Below, piece after piece: positions 1-8,614 of a stretch of DNA of 49,993 bases. The stretch covers positions 1 to 49,993 of the forward strand of contig UQJT01000016.1 of NCBI GenBank assembly GCA_900541395.1, read 5' to 3'. The stretch comes from an uncultured Desulfovibrio sp. Its GTDB lineage: Bacteria > Desulfobacterota > Desulfovibrionia > Desulfovibrionales > Desulfovibrionaceae. How positions within the stretch are numbered: the stretch's first letter is position 1; every line of letters starts with the position of its first letter. The notes beneath the pieces were generated by a model. It was given only the letters and a program-made list of their open reading frames with translations, searched no databases and was not told the origin of the DNA. Position numbers and translations under genes: made by a program.

Positions 1-175
1 GAGGCTGCCGATAAAGTCGGCAGCTCCGAAAATCAGGAGCAGGTCGCGGCTTTGCTGCGCCGTAATCGACTGATTTTCGTGCCTTTCCGTCAAGCCGCTT
101 TGCGGCTTAGACGGCGCAACCCCCGCAAGGCGGGGTTTGTCATCAGTCTGAGAGGCGCCTGAGGCGCCCCTCTCT
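1..175. repeat. Dispersed multi-hairpin intergenic repeat, copy A
   Basis: This stretch downstream of the minus-strand oxidase gene is a chain of stem-loops: 4-11 with 17-24; 27-36 with 70-79 (10 bp); 87-98 with 102-114; 121-126 with 130-135; and a last GC-rich hairpin near 148-175. A second full copy lies at 7532-7713 in the same orientation. Single modules recur near 5420-5449 and, inverted, near 26367-26391. Paired positions change together between the two full copies, so the folded form appears to be maintained. It could serve as a transcription end for the oxidase gene. The left edge of the element may lie outside the window. Confidence 0.75.
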
Positions 176-189
176 TCCGAAGACGTTGT

Positions 190-3100
190 TTAAGGCTGCA
201 ACGCCGCGTCGTCCGGCGTCGGGGGCGCGAGCGACGCGGGGGCGGAGCTTGCCATATCCACCAGCCGCAGTCCGTCGGCGTCGATTTTCAGGGCCTGCTT
301 GCGGAACCTGTGGAGCCAGTCGTCGCCCAGCAGGACTTGGGCCAGCCATTCCACGCTATGCAGCACCGGACGATGGGTATCCACCTCGGGCGGAACCGCC
401 GCGCCGTCGGTGTGGGCCTGCCTCCGCGCGCCCCGGGCGGGGTGGTCCTCCTTCATGGTCAGCAGCGTGCGGGCGATGCCCAGCTTGCACGAGGGACAGC
501 CCACCAGAATGGGCGCTTCAGCTTCGTAGCCGAGCAGGGCGGTTTGCAGGCGGCCGCGCTTACGTTCGCGCAGGGCGTTGTAAATGCCGGGCGAGGTGTA
601 GGCGCCGGTGCCGGATTCGCCGCAACAGCCGGGGTTGAGCAGAATGGAAGCTCCGGTAAGTCGCTCCAGGGCGCGCGCGGTTTTGCCTCCGCCCTTGACG
701 GCCTGCACCCCGGACCATTCGGGATGGCAGGAGGCGTGGTAGATAAGCCGTTCGCCGCTGAGAGTTCTCTCCAGGGGCAACTTGTCCGCCAAGAGTTGCA
801 CGATGTCGCGCTGGGCCAGGGCCCGACCGTCCGGGTCCGTCAACTGATGGCGGGACAGGCTGTCGCGGCATGAGCCGCAGGCCGTCACCACACTGCGGAC
901 GGCGAAACCCGCCTGCCGGGCCTCGGTCAGATATTCGGCCAGATAGGCGCGGTTGCGTTCCAGATTTTCGCGGTAATTGCCGTCCGCCCCGGAGGAAAGC
1001 AAAGGATAGCCGCAGCACAGGTGCTTGCGGGGCACCACCACGGGCACGCCCGCGCGCATGAGCAGGGCCAGGGTGGCCAGGGCGATGCGGCGGTAAAACA
1101 GACTGCCCCCGCACCCGGGGAAGTAGAGCACGGCCTCGTGCTCGCCCCCGTCCGCCGGCCCGGCAGGCAGGAAAAAGCCGCCCCTGTCCAGGCGCAGCCC
1201 CTCGTACAGGTTGGCCATGCCCATTTCCGGCCCCTTGCCCGAGAACAGAGGGCTTTCGATGCGTTCGCGCCACATGCGCGGCACCAGGCCGATGACCCGG
1301 TTCTGCACCTTTTGTCCCAGGGCCGCCGCTTTGGCCGCCCGAGGCACGCGCCCGGCCGGGTCGTGGGACAGCCAGTTGAGCACCCGGCTTTTGATGGGAT
1401 GGCCGCCCATGCCCTCCTCTTTGAGGAAGGCCAGCATGGCCAGAGCCACTTCGGCGGATTCGATTTTGACCGGGCACACCGATGTGCAGCGGCCGCAGCC
1501 GGTACAGTGCTCCACCATCTGCCGCAGTTCCTCCAGCAGGGAGGGGTCGGGTTTGCCCTTGGTCACCTGGGCGTAGTAAATGGCCTCGGTGATGGCCCCG
1601 AGCACCATATTTTTGTTGCGGGGATGGTACTGGTAGGAGCGCTCGGGGTAAACCATAGGGCACACCTGCTTGCATTTGCCGCAGCGGGTGCAGGTCTGCA
1701 CCGTGGACAGCAGGCGGATAAAGCGTTCCTTGTCGGGCAGGCCGCTCTGGCGGATATCCTCGATGAGCCGGTTGAAGGAAAAGGTGAAGGGGCGCACGGG
1801 CAACTGGCGCTGCACCAGCTTGCCGGGGTTGAGGATGTCGCGCGGGTCCACGCGGGCCTTGAACTCGCGCAGGGCGTCCATCTTGCTCTTGTCCAGAAAG
1901 GATATTTTAGTGATGCCGATGCCGTGTTCGCCGGACACCGCGCCGCCCATTTCCTGGGCCATGGCCATGGCCTGCATGGCGGCCTCCTCGGCCTGCTCCA
2001 TCATAAGCGGGTCGTTGGAGTTGACCGGAATGTTCACGTGACAGTTGCCGTCGCCCGCGTGCATGTGGCTGGCCACCACGATACGGCTGGCGCGCATGTA
2101 GTCCGCGATCTTAGCGATTTTGGAGGCCAGACGAGGATATTTTTCCTCCAGGCCGCGCAGGAAGTTCCCGGCGCGGGCGGCCAGTTCGTCGTCCGTCATG
2201 TCCTGCGCGGGGTCGTCGCCCTGGGCGATGCGCGAGGCCAGGGAGAATTCGCGGTTGAAATCCCGGTCCTCCATGGGAAAGCCCGGCAGGCGGCCCACTT
2301 CCTGCATGGCGTGGCGGTAGGCGGCGGCGCTCATGCCCAGATTGAGGCGTTCGAGGAACAGGGCGAAGTCGGGCATGCGGTCCATGGGGATGACCACGTC
2401 CTCGTTCATCTTGAAGCCCGAAGTGCGCTTGGCGATGGCCGACAGTTTGTGGCGATCCTCCCAGAACAGTTCGCCCTCCTTGGCGTCCCGGGCGATGGTG
2501 GCGGCCACGAATTCGTTGTCGCCCACCAGGGCGGCGATTTCGTTGACGGTCTGATCCAGCAGGTATTCGTCGTCGCCGTCCACCTGAACCAAAATGACGG
2601 AAATGGGATCGCCCTCGTGGCGCAGAGATTTACGCTGATAGCCGATGGCCTGCACGTATTTGACGTTGAACTCTTCCAGCGCCGACACGCGCACGTAGTC
2701 GCCCTCGCCCCGGATACGGTCGCGCAGGGCCACGATTTCACCGATGATCACAGCGGCGGGCCGCATGGAGCGGCCGAAGAATTCCAGCACCATGACCCGC
2801 GAAAAGGCGGGTTTTTTGTGCACAATGAAGGTCGCCTCGGTAATGATGCCGTCCACGCCCTCTTTCTGCATGCCGGGCAGGCCGCCCAACACTTTGTTGG
2901 TCACGTCCTTGCCCAGGCCGGGCAGGCGGATTTCGTCGCCGCGCAGTTCCACCACGCTGCGCATGCCTCCCGACTGATCCCGAACCTCAAAGACAGCCTT
3001 TTCGTCGGGCAGAATTTTGTGGCGGGGATGGTTCGTCCGGACCACTTCAATAAGTTCGCCGGTGGGGGTGACCATGTTCCAGGACAACAGGTTGTCGAGA

Positions 3101-3870
3101 GTGGTGCCGTATTCGAAGGCGAAGGGGCCGCCCGAGTTTTCGGCCACGTTGCCGCCGATGGTCGAGGCCGTCTTGGAGGCCGGATCGACGGTGAGCAGCA
3201 GGCCGTCCTTGGCCGCGCGGTCGATGGCGTCCTGGGTGATGACCCCGGCCTGACAAGTCATGGTCAGGCGCTCGGCGTCCACGCTCATGGCGGTGAGGCG
3301 GGTCATGTTGACGATGACCGTGCGCTTGCGCGCGGGCACCGCGCCTCCGGTCATGCCCGAGCCGCCGCCCCGAGGGATGAGGGCGAACTTCATATCGTTG
3401 GCCAGGCGTACCAGGGCGGCCGCCTGTTCGGCCGTGGCGGGCTCGACCACCAGCAGAGGCAGTTCCATACGCAGGTCCGTGGCGTCGGTGGCGGCTTCAA
3501 CCAGCGAGCCGGGCCGGGTGATCACGCAGTCGGCGGGCATGACCTCGGCCAGGCGGACGATGAGTTCCTTGCGGAAGGCCGCTTCGGCGTCGTAGGCGCT
3601 CCAGAACATGGTGATGCCTTCGCCGATGCTGGTGGCGTACTGGTGGGCCAGAGCCTGGGATTCTTGTCGGAAGCGGGCGTCCACGCTGGCTTTGACCGTG
3701 GCCGGGGAGATGAAGGGATTGTAGGCCACCAAAAAGAGTTCCTCGGCGATTTCGGCGGCCAACTCGCGCACGGCGTCGGGCCAGTTTTCATATTCGTCGA
3801 GGTTGATGCGCAAAATACGGTTGACCACGAACGCGGCCGAAATGGAAACATGCGGCCCTTTGTGGGGCAT
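190..3870 (-). CDS. FAD-linked oxidase fused to a two-[4Fe-4S], two-CCG Fe-S oxidoreductase (D-lactate/glycolate-type dehydrogenase)
   Basis: A 1226-residue fusion. The N-terminal ~130 residues resemble the DUF3683-type extension. A PCMH-type FAD-binding domain follows (glycine-rich PRGGGSGMTGG, about residues 165-175), then the FAD-oxidase C-terminal domain with the SGEHGIG motif. Two ferredoxin clusters follow: CTRCGKCKQVCP near 725 and CTGCGRCTSVCP near 787. The last third has two CCG cysteine-rich modules (FPGCGGS ~917, CCGYP ~951, CGSC ~997; then ASCH ~1042, GCCGESG ~1080, GCPSC ~1124). It therefore combines what GlcD and GlcF do as separate chains. The family oxidises 2-hydroxyacids such as D-lactate and passes electrons through Fe-S centres toward the membrane. 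The exact substrate cannot be read from sequence. The gene stands alone, with an inverted repeat upstream (3916-3963) and a hairpin repeat downstream. Confidence 0.9.
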   Translation of the reverse strand: MPHKGPHVSISAAFVVNRILRINLDEYENWPDAVRELAAEIAEELFLVAYNPFISPATVKASVDARFRQESQALAHQYATSIGEGITMFWSAYDAEAAFRKELIVRLAEVMPADCVITRPGSLVEAATDATDLRMELPLLVVEPATAEQAAALVRLANDMKFALIPRGGGSGMTGGAVPARKRTVIVNMTRLTAMSVDAERLTMTCQAGVITQDAIDRAAKDGLLLTVDPASKTASTIGGNVAENSGGPFAFEYGTTLDNLLSWNMVTPTGELIEVVRTNHPRHKILPDEKAVFEVRDQSGGMRSVVELRGDEIRLPGLGKDVTNKVLGGLPGMQKEGVDGIITEATFIVHKKPAFSRVMVLEFFGRSMRPAAVIIGEIVALRDRIRGEGDYVRVSALEEFNVKYVQAIGYQRKSLRHEGDPISVILVQVDGDDEYLLDQTVNEIAALVGDNEFVAATIARDAKEGELFWEDRHKLSAIAKRTSGFKMNEDVVIPMDRMPDFALFLERLNLGMSAAAYRHAMQEVGRLPGFPMEDRDFNREFSLASRIAQGDDPAQDMTDDELAARAGNFLRGLEEKYPRLASKIAKIADYMRASRIVVASHMHAGDGNCHVNIPVNSNDPLMMEQAEEAAMQAMAMAQEMGGAVSGEHGIGITKISFLDKSKMDALREFKARVDPRDILNPGKLVQRQLPVRPFTFSFNRLIEDIRQSGLPDKERFIRLLSTVQTCTRCGKCKQVCPMVYPERSYQYHPRNKNMVLGAITEAIYYAQVTKGKPDPSLLEELRQMVEHCTGCGRCTSVCPVKIESAEVALAMLAFLKEEGMGGHPIKSRVLNWLSHDPAGRVPRAAKAAALGQKVQNRVIGLVPRMWRERIESPLFSGKGPEMGMANLYEGLRLDRGGFFLPAGPADGGEHEAVLYFPGCGGSLFYRRIALATLALLMRAGVPVVVPRKHLCCGYPLLSSGADGNYRENLERNRAYLAEYLTEARQAGFAVRSVVTACGSCRDSLSRHQLTDPDGRALAQRDIVQLLADKLPLERTLSGERLIYHASCHPEWSGVQAVKGGGKTARALERLTGASILLNPGCCGESGTGAYTSPGIYNALRERKRGRLQTALLGYEAEAPILVGCPSCKLGIARTLLTMKEDHPARGARRQAHTDGAAVPPEVDTHRPVLHSVEWLAQVLLGDDWLHRFRKQALKIDADGLRLVDMASSAPASLAPPTPDDAALQP

Positions 3871-3915
3871 GACGGACTCCTTGGCAAGGGGGACAAGCCG
3901 TCAATATAAGGCCTG

Positions 3916-3963
3916 CCCCCTGAAAAGACAAGAAAACCCCGTACGGATTCTCTTTTCAGGGGG
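3916..3963. terminator. 13-bp perfect inverted repeat between macro-domain gene and oxidase gene
   Basis: Bases 3916-3928 and 3951-3963 are perfect reverse complements (CCCCCTGAAAAGA and its partner) with a 22-nt loop. It lies 65 nt after the end of the macro-domain gene and 46 nt before the oxidase start, both on the minus strand. It could end the upstream transcript or shape the oxidase leader. There is no clear U-tract, so the terminator label is tentative. Confidence 0.45.
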
Positions 3964-4027
3964 GAAGCCCCCGGCGCCGCGGATGCCCGGCGCGTCGGGA
4001 ACGGAGGGCGGCCGCGCCGGGCGGCGT

Positions 4028-4567
4028 TCAGCGCGAAGCGGCGGGTATCTCGGCCAGGGCCCGGCGATGGGCCTCGGCGCTCGCTTCGGAAAAGCAGCAG
4101 AACACGACGGAGCGCACGGACGAAGCCGGATGGCCGTGCAGCCAGGCGCGCACGGCGGTCACGGCCACAATGGCGGCCGCTTCGCGGGGATAGCCGTACA
4201 CGCCGGTGGACAGGGCGGGAAACGCCACGCTGGTCGCGCCCAGGCGGTCGGCCTCGTCCAGGGAGCGGCGGTAGGCCGAGGCGAGCAGTGTCGCCTCGTT
4301 CCGGTTGCCGCCCCGCCACACGGGGCCCACGGTGTGGATGACCCACCGCGCGGGCAAGCCGTGGCCGCCGGTGCTTTTGGCGTCGCCTGTGGCGCAGCCG
4401 CCCAGGGCGCGGCATTCGGCCAGCAGCCCCGGCCCGGCCGCGCGGTGGATGGCCCCGTCCACCCCGCCGCCGCCCAGCAGACTTTCATTGGCGGCGTTGA
4501 CGACGGCGTCCACCCGCAGGGTGGTGATGTCGGCCACAATGACGGATATGGCGGGGGAATCGGACAT
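4028..4567 (-). CDS. Macro-domain ADP-ribose hydrolase (O-acetyl-ADP-ribose deacetylase type)
   Basis: The 179-residue protein is a single macro domain. The ADP-ribose-binding signature [18 protein letters not shown] is at residues 24-41, and the STGVYGYP phosphate-binding loop at 120-127. These match the MacroD/YmdB class, which removes ADP-ribose esters or O-acetyl-ADP-ribose. The Asn and Asp of the signature are intact, so it is probably active. It sits 30 nt after the B3/B4-domain gene on the same strand and is likely co-transcribed. There is no signal peptide, so it acts in the cytoplasm. Confidence 0.9.
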   Translation of the reverse strand: MSDSPAISVIVADITTLRVDAVVNAANESLLGGGGVDGAIHRAAGPGLLAECRALGGCATGDAKSTGGHGLPARWVIHTVGPVWRGGNRNEATLLASAYRRSLDEADRLGATSVAFPALSTGVYGYPREAAAIVAVTAVRAWLHGHPASSVRSVVFCCFSEASAEAHRRALAEIPAASR

Positions 4568-4597
4568 GAAAAACTCCGGCGGCGGGTATTTCGGCTT

Positions 4598-5308
4598 TCA
4601 GGCCAGAGTGAACTCGTTGTGGTCGGGGCTCATGATGTGGCATTCGACCTCGGCCCCGGCGTAGCGCGTCAGCCAGCCCGTCAGTTCGGCCGCGATGGGG
4701 GCCAGGGCGGCCTCTCCGTCGGCGCTCATAACGTCCACGTTGATGGCCGCCCGCGTGGTGGAGGGCAGCAGTTTGCTGCGGTCGCCGTTTTTCCAGCACC
4801 AGGCTCGGCAAAACACGTCCTTGTTGCCCGTGTCCATGTAGACGATTTCATCCACGGGCGGATGTTCCAGCGTGTCGGGCCGGCCCAGGGGCACGTAGCA
4901 TTCGTCTCCCCGGGCGAAGTCCAGACGCAGATCGCCGGTCACCGCGTCCAGGTCGTCCCCGCCGCAGGGCACCAGATGGCGCAGGCTGACGCAGTTGAAC
5001 AAGGCTACCAACGTATTGACGTAGGGCAGATCCGTGCCTTTGCGGGTACGTTTGATCAGATTGACCACCGAGGGCGGGTAACGGTTGGGGTTGAGGTTCA
5101 TGGACCGGAAAACATCCGCCCAGGCGGCCAGGGCCGGGTGATTTTTGAAGTCGGCCAGCTCGTCGCGGCGGGCCGTGGCCTCGGCGTCGCGCAGCAGGGC
5201 TGCGACTTCGGAAAGTTCGCGCCTGTTGTCCACACCCCGCGCCACCAGCACGGCGCGGCGGAAAAGAGGATAGCGTTCGAACACGGCGGGGGCGATGGTG
5301 TAGCGCAT
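4598..5308 (-). CDS. B3/B4 tRNA-binding-domain protein (PheT B3/B4-like)
   Basis: The 236-residue protein resembles free-standing B3/B4 domains, the editing-type domain of phenylalanyl-tRNA synthetase beta chains. Segments such as NPNRYPPSVVNLIKRT, LPYVNTLVALFNCVSL and DVFCRAWCWKNGDR are typical. The start is taken at the ATG at 5308 because GGAG sits about 9 nt upstream; an upstream in-frame extension to 5455 runs into a hairpin and has no family resemblance. The reaction of stand-alone members is not settled; editing or binding of an aminoacyl compound is inference. The macro-domain gene follows 30 nt downstream. Confidence 0.8.
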   Translation of the reverse strand: MRYTIAPAVFERYPLFRRAVLVARGVDNRRELSEVAALLRDAEATARRDELADFKNHPALAAWADVFRSMNLNPNRYPPSVVNLIKRTRKGTDLPYVNTLVALFNCVSLRHLVPCGGDDLDAVTGDLRLDFARGDECYVPLGRPDTLEHPPVDEIVYMDTGNKDVFCRAWCWKNGDRSKLLPSTTRAAINVDVMSADGEAALAPIAAELTGWLTRYAGAEVECHIMSPDHNEFTLA

Positions 5309-5415
5309 GACGAAGAGCTCCAAAAAACGGGTTGCCGAGATGGACCGGCAACCCCGGGTAATGGGCCTGCGTGCGTCAAGCGTGGTCAGGCCCCGTTGCG
5401 TGAGCGCTTTTTGCG

Positions 5416-5449
5416 CCTTCCCGTCAAGCCGCTCCGGCGGCTTGACGGG
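5416..5449. terminator. 13-bp GC-rich hairpin between M23 peptidase and B3/B4 genes (partial repeat module)
   Basis: CCCGTCAAGCCGC (5420-5432) pairs perfectly with 5437-5449 across a 4-nt loop. The same hairpin, flanked by similar bases, is the central module of the full repeat copies at 1-175 and 7532-7713. It lies just after the end of the M23 gene on the minus strand and probably separates the two transcription units. The U-tract is weak. Confidence 0.6.
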
Positions 5450-5480
5450 GCTCATTTCACGGTACGGAACGAGTCATGGC

Positions 5481-6797
5481 TTAAAGTGCCGTGTTGAGTC
5501 GGCGGGTGATGTTGCTCTGCACCCACTTGGCGTCCAACCACTCAATGGGGGTGACGGGAATGCCGCCTACCAGCACGCCGAAATGCACGTGATCCCCCAC
5601 CGCCATGCCGGTGGTGCCGGTTTTGCCCAGAATCTGGCCCGCCTTGACCTCGTCGCCGGGGTTGACCTGGGTTTCGCTCATGTGGGCATACAGGGTCATG
5701 AGTCCCAGGCCGTGGTCGACGAGCACCATATTGCCGTAGATGCCCAGGTAATCGACAAAAACGACCCGCCCCGCCTGCGCGGCCGGGATATCGGCACGGG
5801 CCACGGAAGCCAGGTCCAGGCCCGTGTGCGTTTGTTCGTCGATTTTCTGGCCGTTGAGCATGTAAGTGCGGAAGTCGCCGAAGTTGGCTTTGACCGCCGA
5901 GCGCGGCAGGCGCTGGAAGGCTCCTTCCCACACAAAGACGGGGTTGGTGGTCTGGCCCAGTTCCAGCAGTTTGGCGTCGTTTTCCACCCGAACCCTGTTG
6001 TTGACGCAAATATACTGATCGAGTGTGGTGGTTTTTTCCGGGCACAGATTGGCCAGTTCATCGGCCTTGAGGGTCAGCATCCGATCCCCGATGGTCACGG
6101 TGTCGGCCTTGAAGGTCCGGTTTTGGGCGTTGACCAGCAGACGGCTGGAAGTCACGTTGCCCGCCATGTCACGGGCCATGATCTCCGGCGCGAAGTCGGC
6201 CGTGGTCATGGTGTAGGGGAAGGGGAAAAGGCAGGCATAGCCCCCGTTCGGCTGGCGATGACCGGGGAAGAAATGGTCCCCCACTTTGACGCCCGTTTTG
6301 CTCACATCCTCGGACACCGTATACACGATGAGCGCGCTGCCCCCGCGTCGGATGCCCGGGGGCACGGTCTTGACCGCGATGCGCGGCGGCTGGGAATCGA
6401 GACGCATGGGCAGGGTAAGCGTGGCGCTGTTGCCCTTGCCGAACCCGGCGTACGAACCGTCGTAGGCTTTGATTTCCAGATCGAAGGCCCCTTCGGGGAG
6501 CTTGGCGTCCTTGAGGTTGAAAGTCACGTCGCGTTCGGGAGCCTTGTCGTCGAATTCCTGATTCAGCACCACCAGGGATTGCGGGCCGCGTCGTACCGTG
6601 ACGATCACAAGGCGTACCCCCGAGGGGTCGACGATATGCGCGGTAAGGTCCTGTGTGGGACCGACCCGCGAAGTTTCCGGCGAAACGGTCACGACGGGAC
6701 CGTTGAGATCGCGCAACAGCATATACGCGCCCGCCGCCACGGCGCCGAGAAAGATCAGCGCCACCAGAGAGGACAGGCCGGATTTGCTTTTACCCAT
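5481..6797 (-). CDS. M23-family metallopeptidase (LytM/NlpD-like murein hydrolase)
   Basis: The 438-residue protein has an N-terminal membrane anchor (about residues 8-27), a long beta-rich middle region and a C-terminal M23 domain. The Zn ligands are present: HTGLD near 324 and HVHF near 404, with the intervening LYAHM segment, so it should be an active peptidoglycan endopeptidase or LytM factor facing the periplasm. The start is the ATG at 6797, preceded by GGAG 7 nt upstream and immediately followed by the anchor; longer starts add only basic low-complexity sequence. The CBS gene lies 53 nt upstream and is probably in the same transcript. Confidence 0.9.
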   Translation of the reverse strand: MGKSKSGLSSLVALIFLGAVAAGAYMLLRDLNGPVVTVSPETSRVGPTQDLTAHIVDPSGVRLVIVTVRRGPQSLVVLNQEFDDKAPERDVTFNLKDAKLPEGAFDLEIKAYDGSYAGFGKGNSATLTLPMRLDSQPPRIAVKTVPPGIRRGGSALIVYTVSEDVSKTGVKVGDHFFPGHRQPNGGYACLFPFPYTMTTADFAPEIMARDMAGNVTSSRLLVNAQNRTFKADTVTIGDRMLTLKADELANLCPEKTTTLDQYICVNNRVRVENDAKLLELGQTTNPVFVWEGAFQRLPRSAVKANFGDFRTYMLNGQKIDEQTHTGLDLASVARADIPAAQAGRVVFVDYLGIYGNMVLVDHGLGLMTLYAHMSETQVNPGDEVKAGQILGKTGTTGMAVGDHVHFGVLVGGIPVTPIEWLDAKWVQSNITRRLNTAL

Positions 6798-6850
6798 GAA
6801 TATGCTCCATAACAATGAAATAAGCTGCCGGGATATGCGGCGGGCTCGGG

Positions 6851-7279
6851 TCAGCGGCAGGCCGCGCCGTCCAGAAGGGCGATGGCCAGGCGCAGGAAGT
6901 CGGCTTCGGTGATGATGCCCACAAGTTTGCGGCCCTTGAGCACGGGCAGACAGCCGTACTTGTGATCGTACAGCAACTGGGCCGCCTCCCGCAACGAGGT
7001 TTCGGGCGCCACGCACACCACGTCGCGGCGCATGACGTCCGTGACGCGGATGGCGGTATCGATTTCCTCCTGCACGGCCGCATCGATTTCAGCCAGGCGC
7101 GAAATGGTGCAGGCCAGAAGATCGCGGTTGGAAATCAGGCCTTCGAAATTGCCTTCGTCGTCGGTGACGGGCGTATGGCGGATCTTGGCCAGATGCATGA
7201 GCGAACGGGCGTCGCTGAGGGTGTCGGTGGGTTGCAGGGTGAACACGGTATCGGTCATGAGGTCGGCGACGGAAACCAT
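6851..7279 (-). CDS. Stand-alone CBS-domain pair protein
   Basis: The 142-residue protein is made almost entirely of two CBS domains. The first starts VADLMTDTVFTLQPTDTL; the second starts VTDVMRRDVVCVAPETSL and ends GIITEADFLRLAI. Such pairs bind adenosine nucleotides and act as energy or ligand sensors; the ligand here is unknown. The start at 7279 is chosen for the GGAGG ribosome-binding site just upstream. It is the first gene of a minus-strand pair with the M23 peptidase and faces pcm across a 500-bp gap. Confidence 0.88.
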   Translation of the reverse strand: MVSVADLMTDTVFTLQPTDTLSDARSLMHLAKIRHTPVTDDEGNFEGLISNRDLLACTISRLAEIDAAVQEEIDTAIRVTDVMRRDVVCVAPETSLREAAQLLYDHKYGCLPVLKGRKLVGIITEADFLRLAIALLDGAACR

Positions 7280-7531
7280 ACTATGCCCTCCGGTTTGGAT
7301 GGGAACGCCGGACAAGCCTGCCGTGCGGGAGCGGGACGGCCTCGACGGCGGCCCGGCGAAATCTTGAATCTATTGTCTGATATAGTGTCGCATACCCCGG
7401 TCCCAAGTCAAGGATGGGAAAAGGTGAAATAGGCGTTCGGGGGGAGTCGGATCGGGGGCGGCCTGAGTGTCGCGCAATCGGTCGACGGGCATCGACCCGG
7501 CCCGATGCCCGTTGTCTTTTTGGTGGATGGG
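7280..7531. other. Gap between divergent CBS and pcm genes, CBS-proximal part
   Basis: About 250 bases without a supported gene. It must contain the leftward promoter for the CBS/M23 pair; a TTGACT and an AT-rich TATATC stretch are visible on the minus strand near 7380-7415, but their spacing is too wide (21 nt) for a firm call. The rest of the gap, up to 7713, is repeat copy B. Confidence 0.4.
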
Positions 7532-7713
7532 GGCGGCTTTGCCGCCTCAGGCTGCTGATAAAGTCAGCAGCCCGAAAATTGCGAGTAGGTCGCGGCTTTG
7601 CCGCGCCGTTAAACGAGCGATTTTCGTGCCTTTCCGTCAAGCCGCTTGGCGGCTTGGACGGCGCAAACTCCGCAGAGCGGGGTTTGTCATCATTCTGGGG
7701 CGGTTTCGCCGCC
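7532..7713. repeat. Dispersed multi-hairpin intergenic repeat, copy B
   Basis: Full second copy of the element at 1-175, same orientation. Stems: 7532-7537 with 7541-7546; 7551-7558 with 7564-7571; 7573-7582 with 7617-7626; 7634-7645 with 7649-7661; 7666-7672 with 7676-7682; and a final GC stem near 7697-7713. Against copy A, the first stem changes GCTGCCGA/TCGGCAGC to GCTGCTGA/TCAGCAGC, and the second swaps CAG/CTG for TGC/GCG, keeping the pairing (one G-U). It lies 66 nt before pcm. Confidence 0.78.
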
Positions 7714-7779
7714 TGCGCATGAAGCCTCGCGCCGAGCGGAGATTGACTTGCGCCGGGTAATTTGGTTGAGTTTGCGGCC

Positions 7780-8466
7780 ATGAGCCCCGTTTCCCTCGAT
7801 TACCGCATTCCCCGTCAACGCATGGTGCGCGACCAGATCGCAGGCCGGGGCGTTGCGAACGCGGCCGTGTTGCGGGCCATGGGCGAGGTGCCCCGTCACC
7901 TGTTTGTGCCCGAAGCTCTGGCGCCTACGGCCTATGACGATCGCCCCCTGCCCATCGGGCACGGTCAGACCATTTCCCAGCCCTATATCGTGGCCCTCAT
8001 GTGTTCGATGCTGGAGCCCCGGCCCGGCCTGAGCGTACTGGAGGTGGGCACGGGGTCCGGTTATCAGGCTGCCGTGCTGCACGCCCTGGGGCTGACCGTA
8101 TTCACCGTGGAACGCCTGCGCCCCCTGTATCTGGAAGCGCGCGAACGCTTCGGCCGCCTGGGCCTGCACACCATACGCACCCTATTGTCCGACGGCACCC
8201 TGGGCTGGCCGGACATGGGCCCCTTCGATCGCATCATTGTGGCCGCCGGCGGCCCCGGCATACCGGAGGCTTTGACCGAGCAGCTCGCGGACGGCGGCGT
8301 GCTGGTCATCCCCGTGGGCAAGCGACGGGGCGCGCAGCGCCTGGTGCGGGTCGTCCGGCACGGCCTTGATTTGGCCGTGCGCGACTGCGGCCCCGTGGCC
8401 TTTGTGGACCTGGTGGGCAGCTACGGCTGGAACCGGACGGACGGAGACGAGCCGACGGGGCGTTGA
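7780..8466 (+). CDS. pcm: Protein-L-isoaspartate O-methyltransferase
   Basis: The 228-residue protein matches the Pcm family throughout. It opens with DYRIPRQRMVRDQI, carries PIGHGQTISQPYIVALM (active-site region), and has the SAM-binding motif EVGTGSGYQAAVL near 88-100. It repairs age-damaged proteins by methylating L-isoaspartyl residues with S-adenosylmethionine in the cytoplasm. The ATG at 7780 is used; a TTG at 7762 in the same frame is an alternative, and neither has a strong Shine-Dalgarno sequence. It is the first gene of the plus-strand block that leads to pgsA. Confidence 0.93.
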   Translation: MSPVSLDYRIPRQRMVRDQIAGRGVANAAVLRAMGEVPRHLFVPEALAPTAYDDRPLPIGHGQTISQPYIVALMCSMLEPRPGLSVLEVGTGSGYQAAVLHALGLTVFTVERLRPLYLEARERFGRLGLHTIRTLLSDGTLGWPDMGPFDRIIVAAGGPGIPEALTEQLADGGVLVIPVGKRRGAQRLVRVVRHGLDLAVRDCGPVAFVDLVGSYGWNRTDGDEPTGR

Positions 8467-8614
8467 GCCGCGCCGGACGACGTCTTTTCGCCCCCGCGGG
8501 GGAGGGGCTTTATAAGACGACCGCCCCGGTCCGCCCCCCCCGTCCGCCTTGCCCCTTCCGTACGGTTTATGGTAGGGGAGGGAACAGCGTCCGTCTGCAA
8601 GCAGGAGTGGGGTC

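Noticed and set aside
1021..3909. Long open frame on the plus strand, opposite the FAD/Fe-S oxidase gene
   Set aside because: It is the antisense shadow of a high-GC gene; composition is His/Gly/Ala-rich without any family motif.
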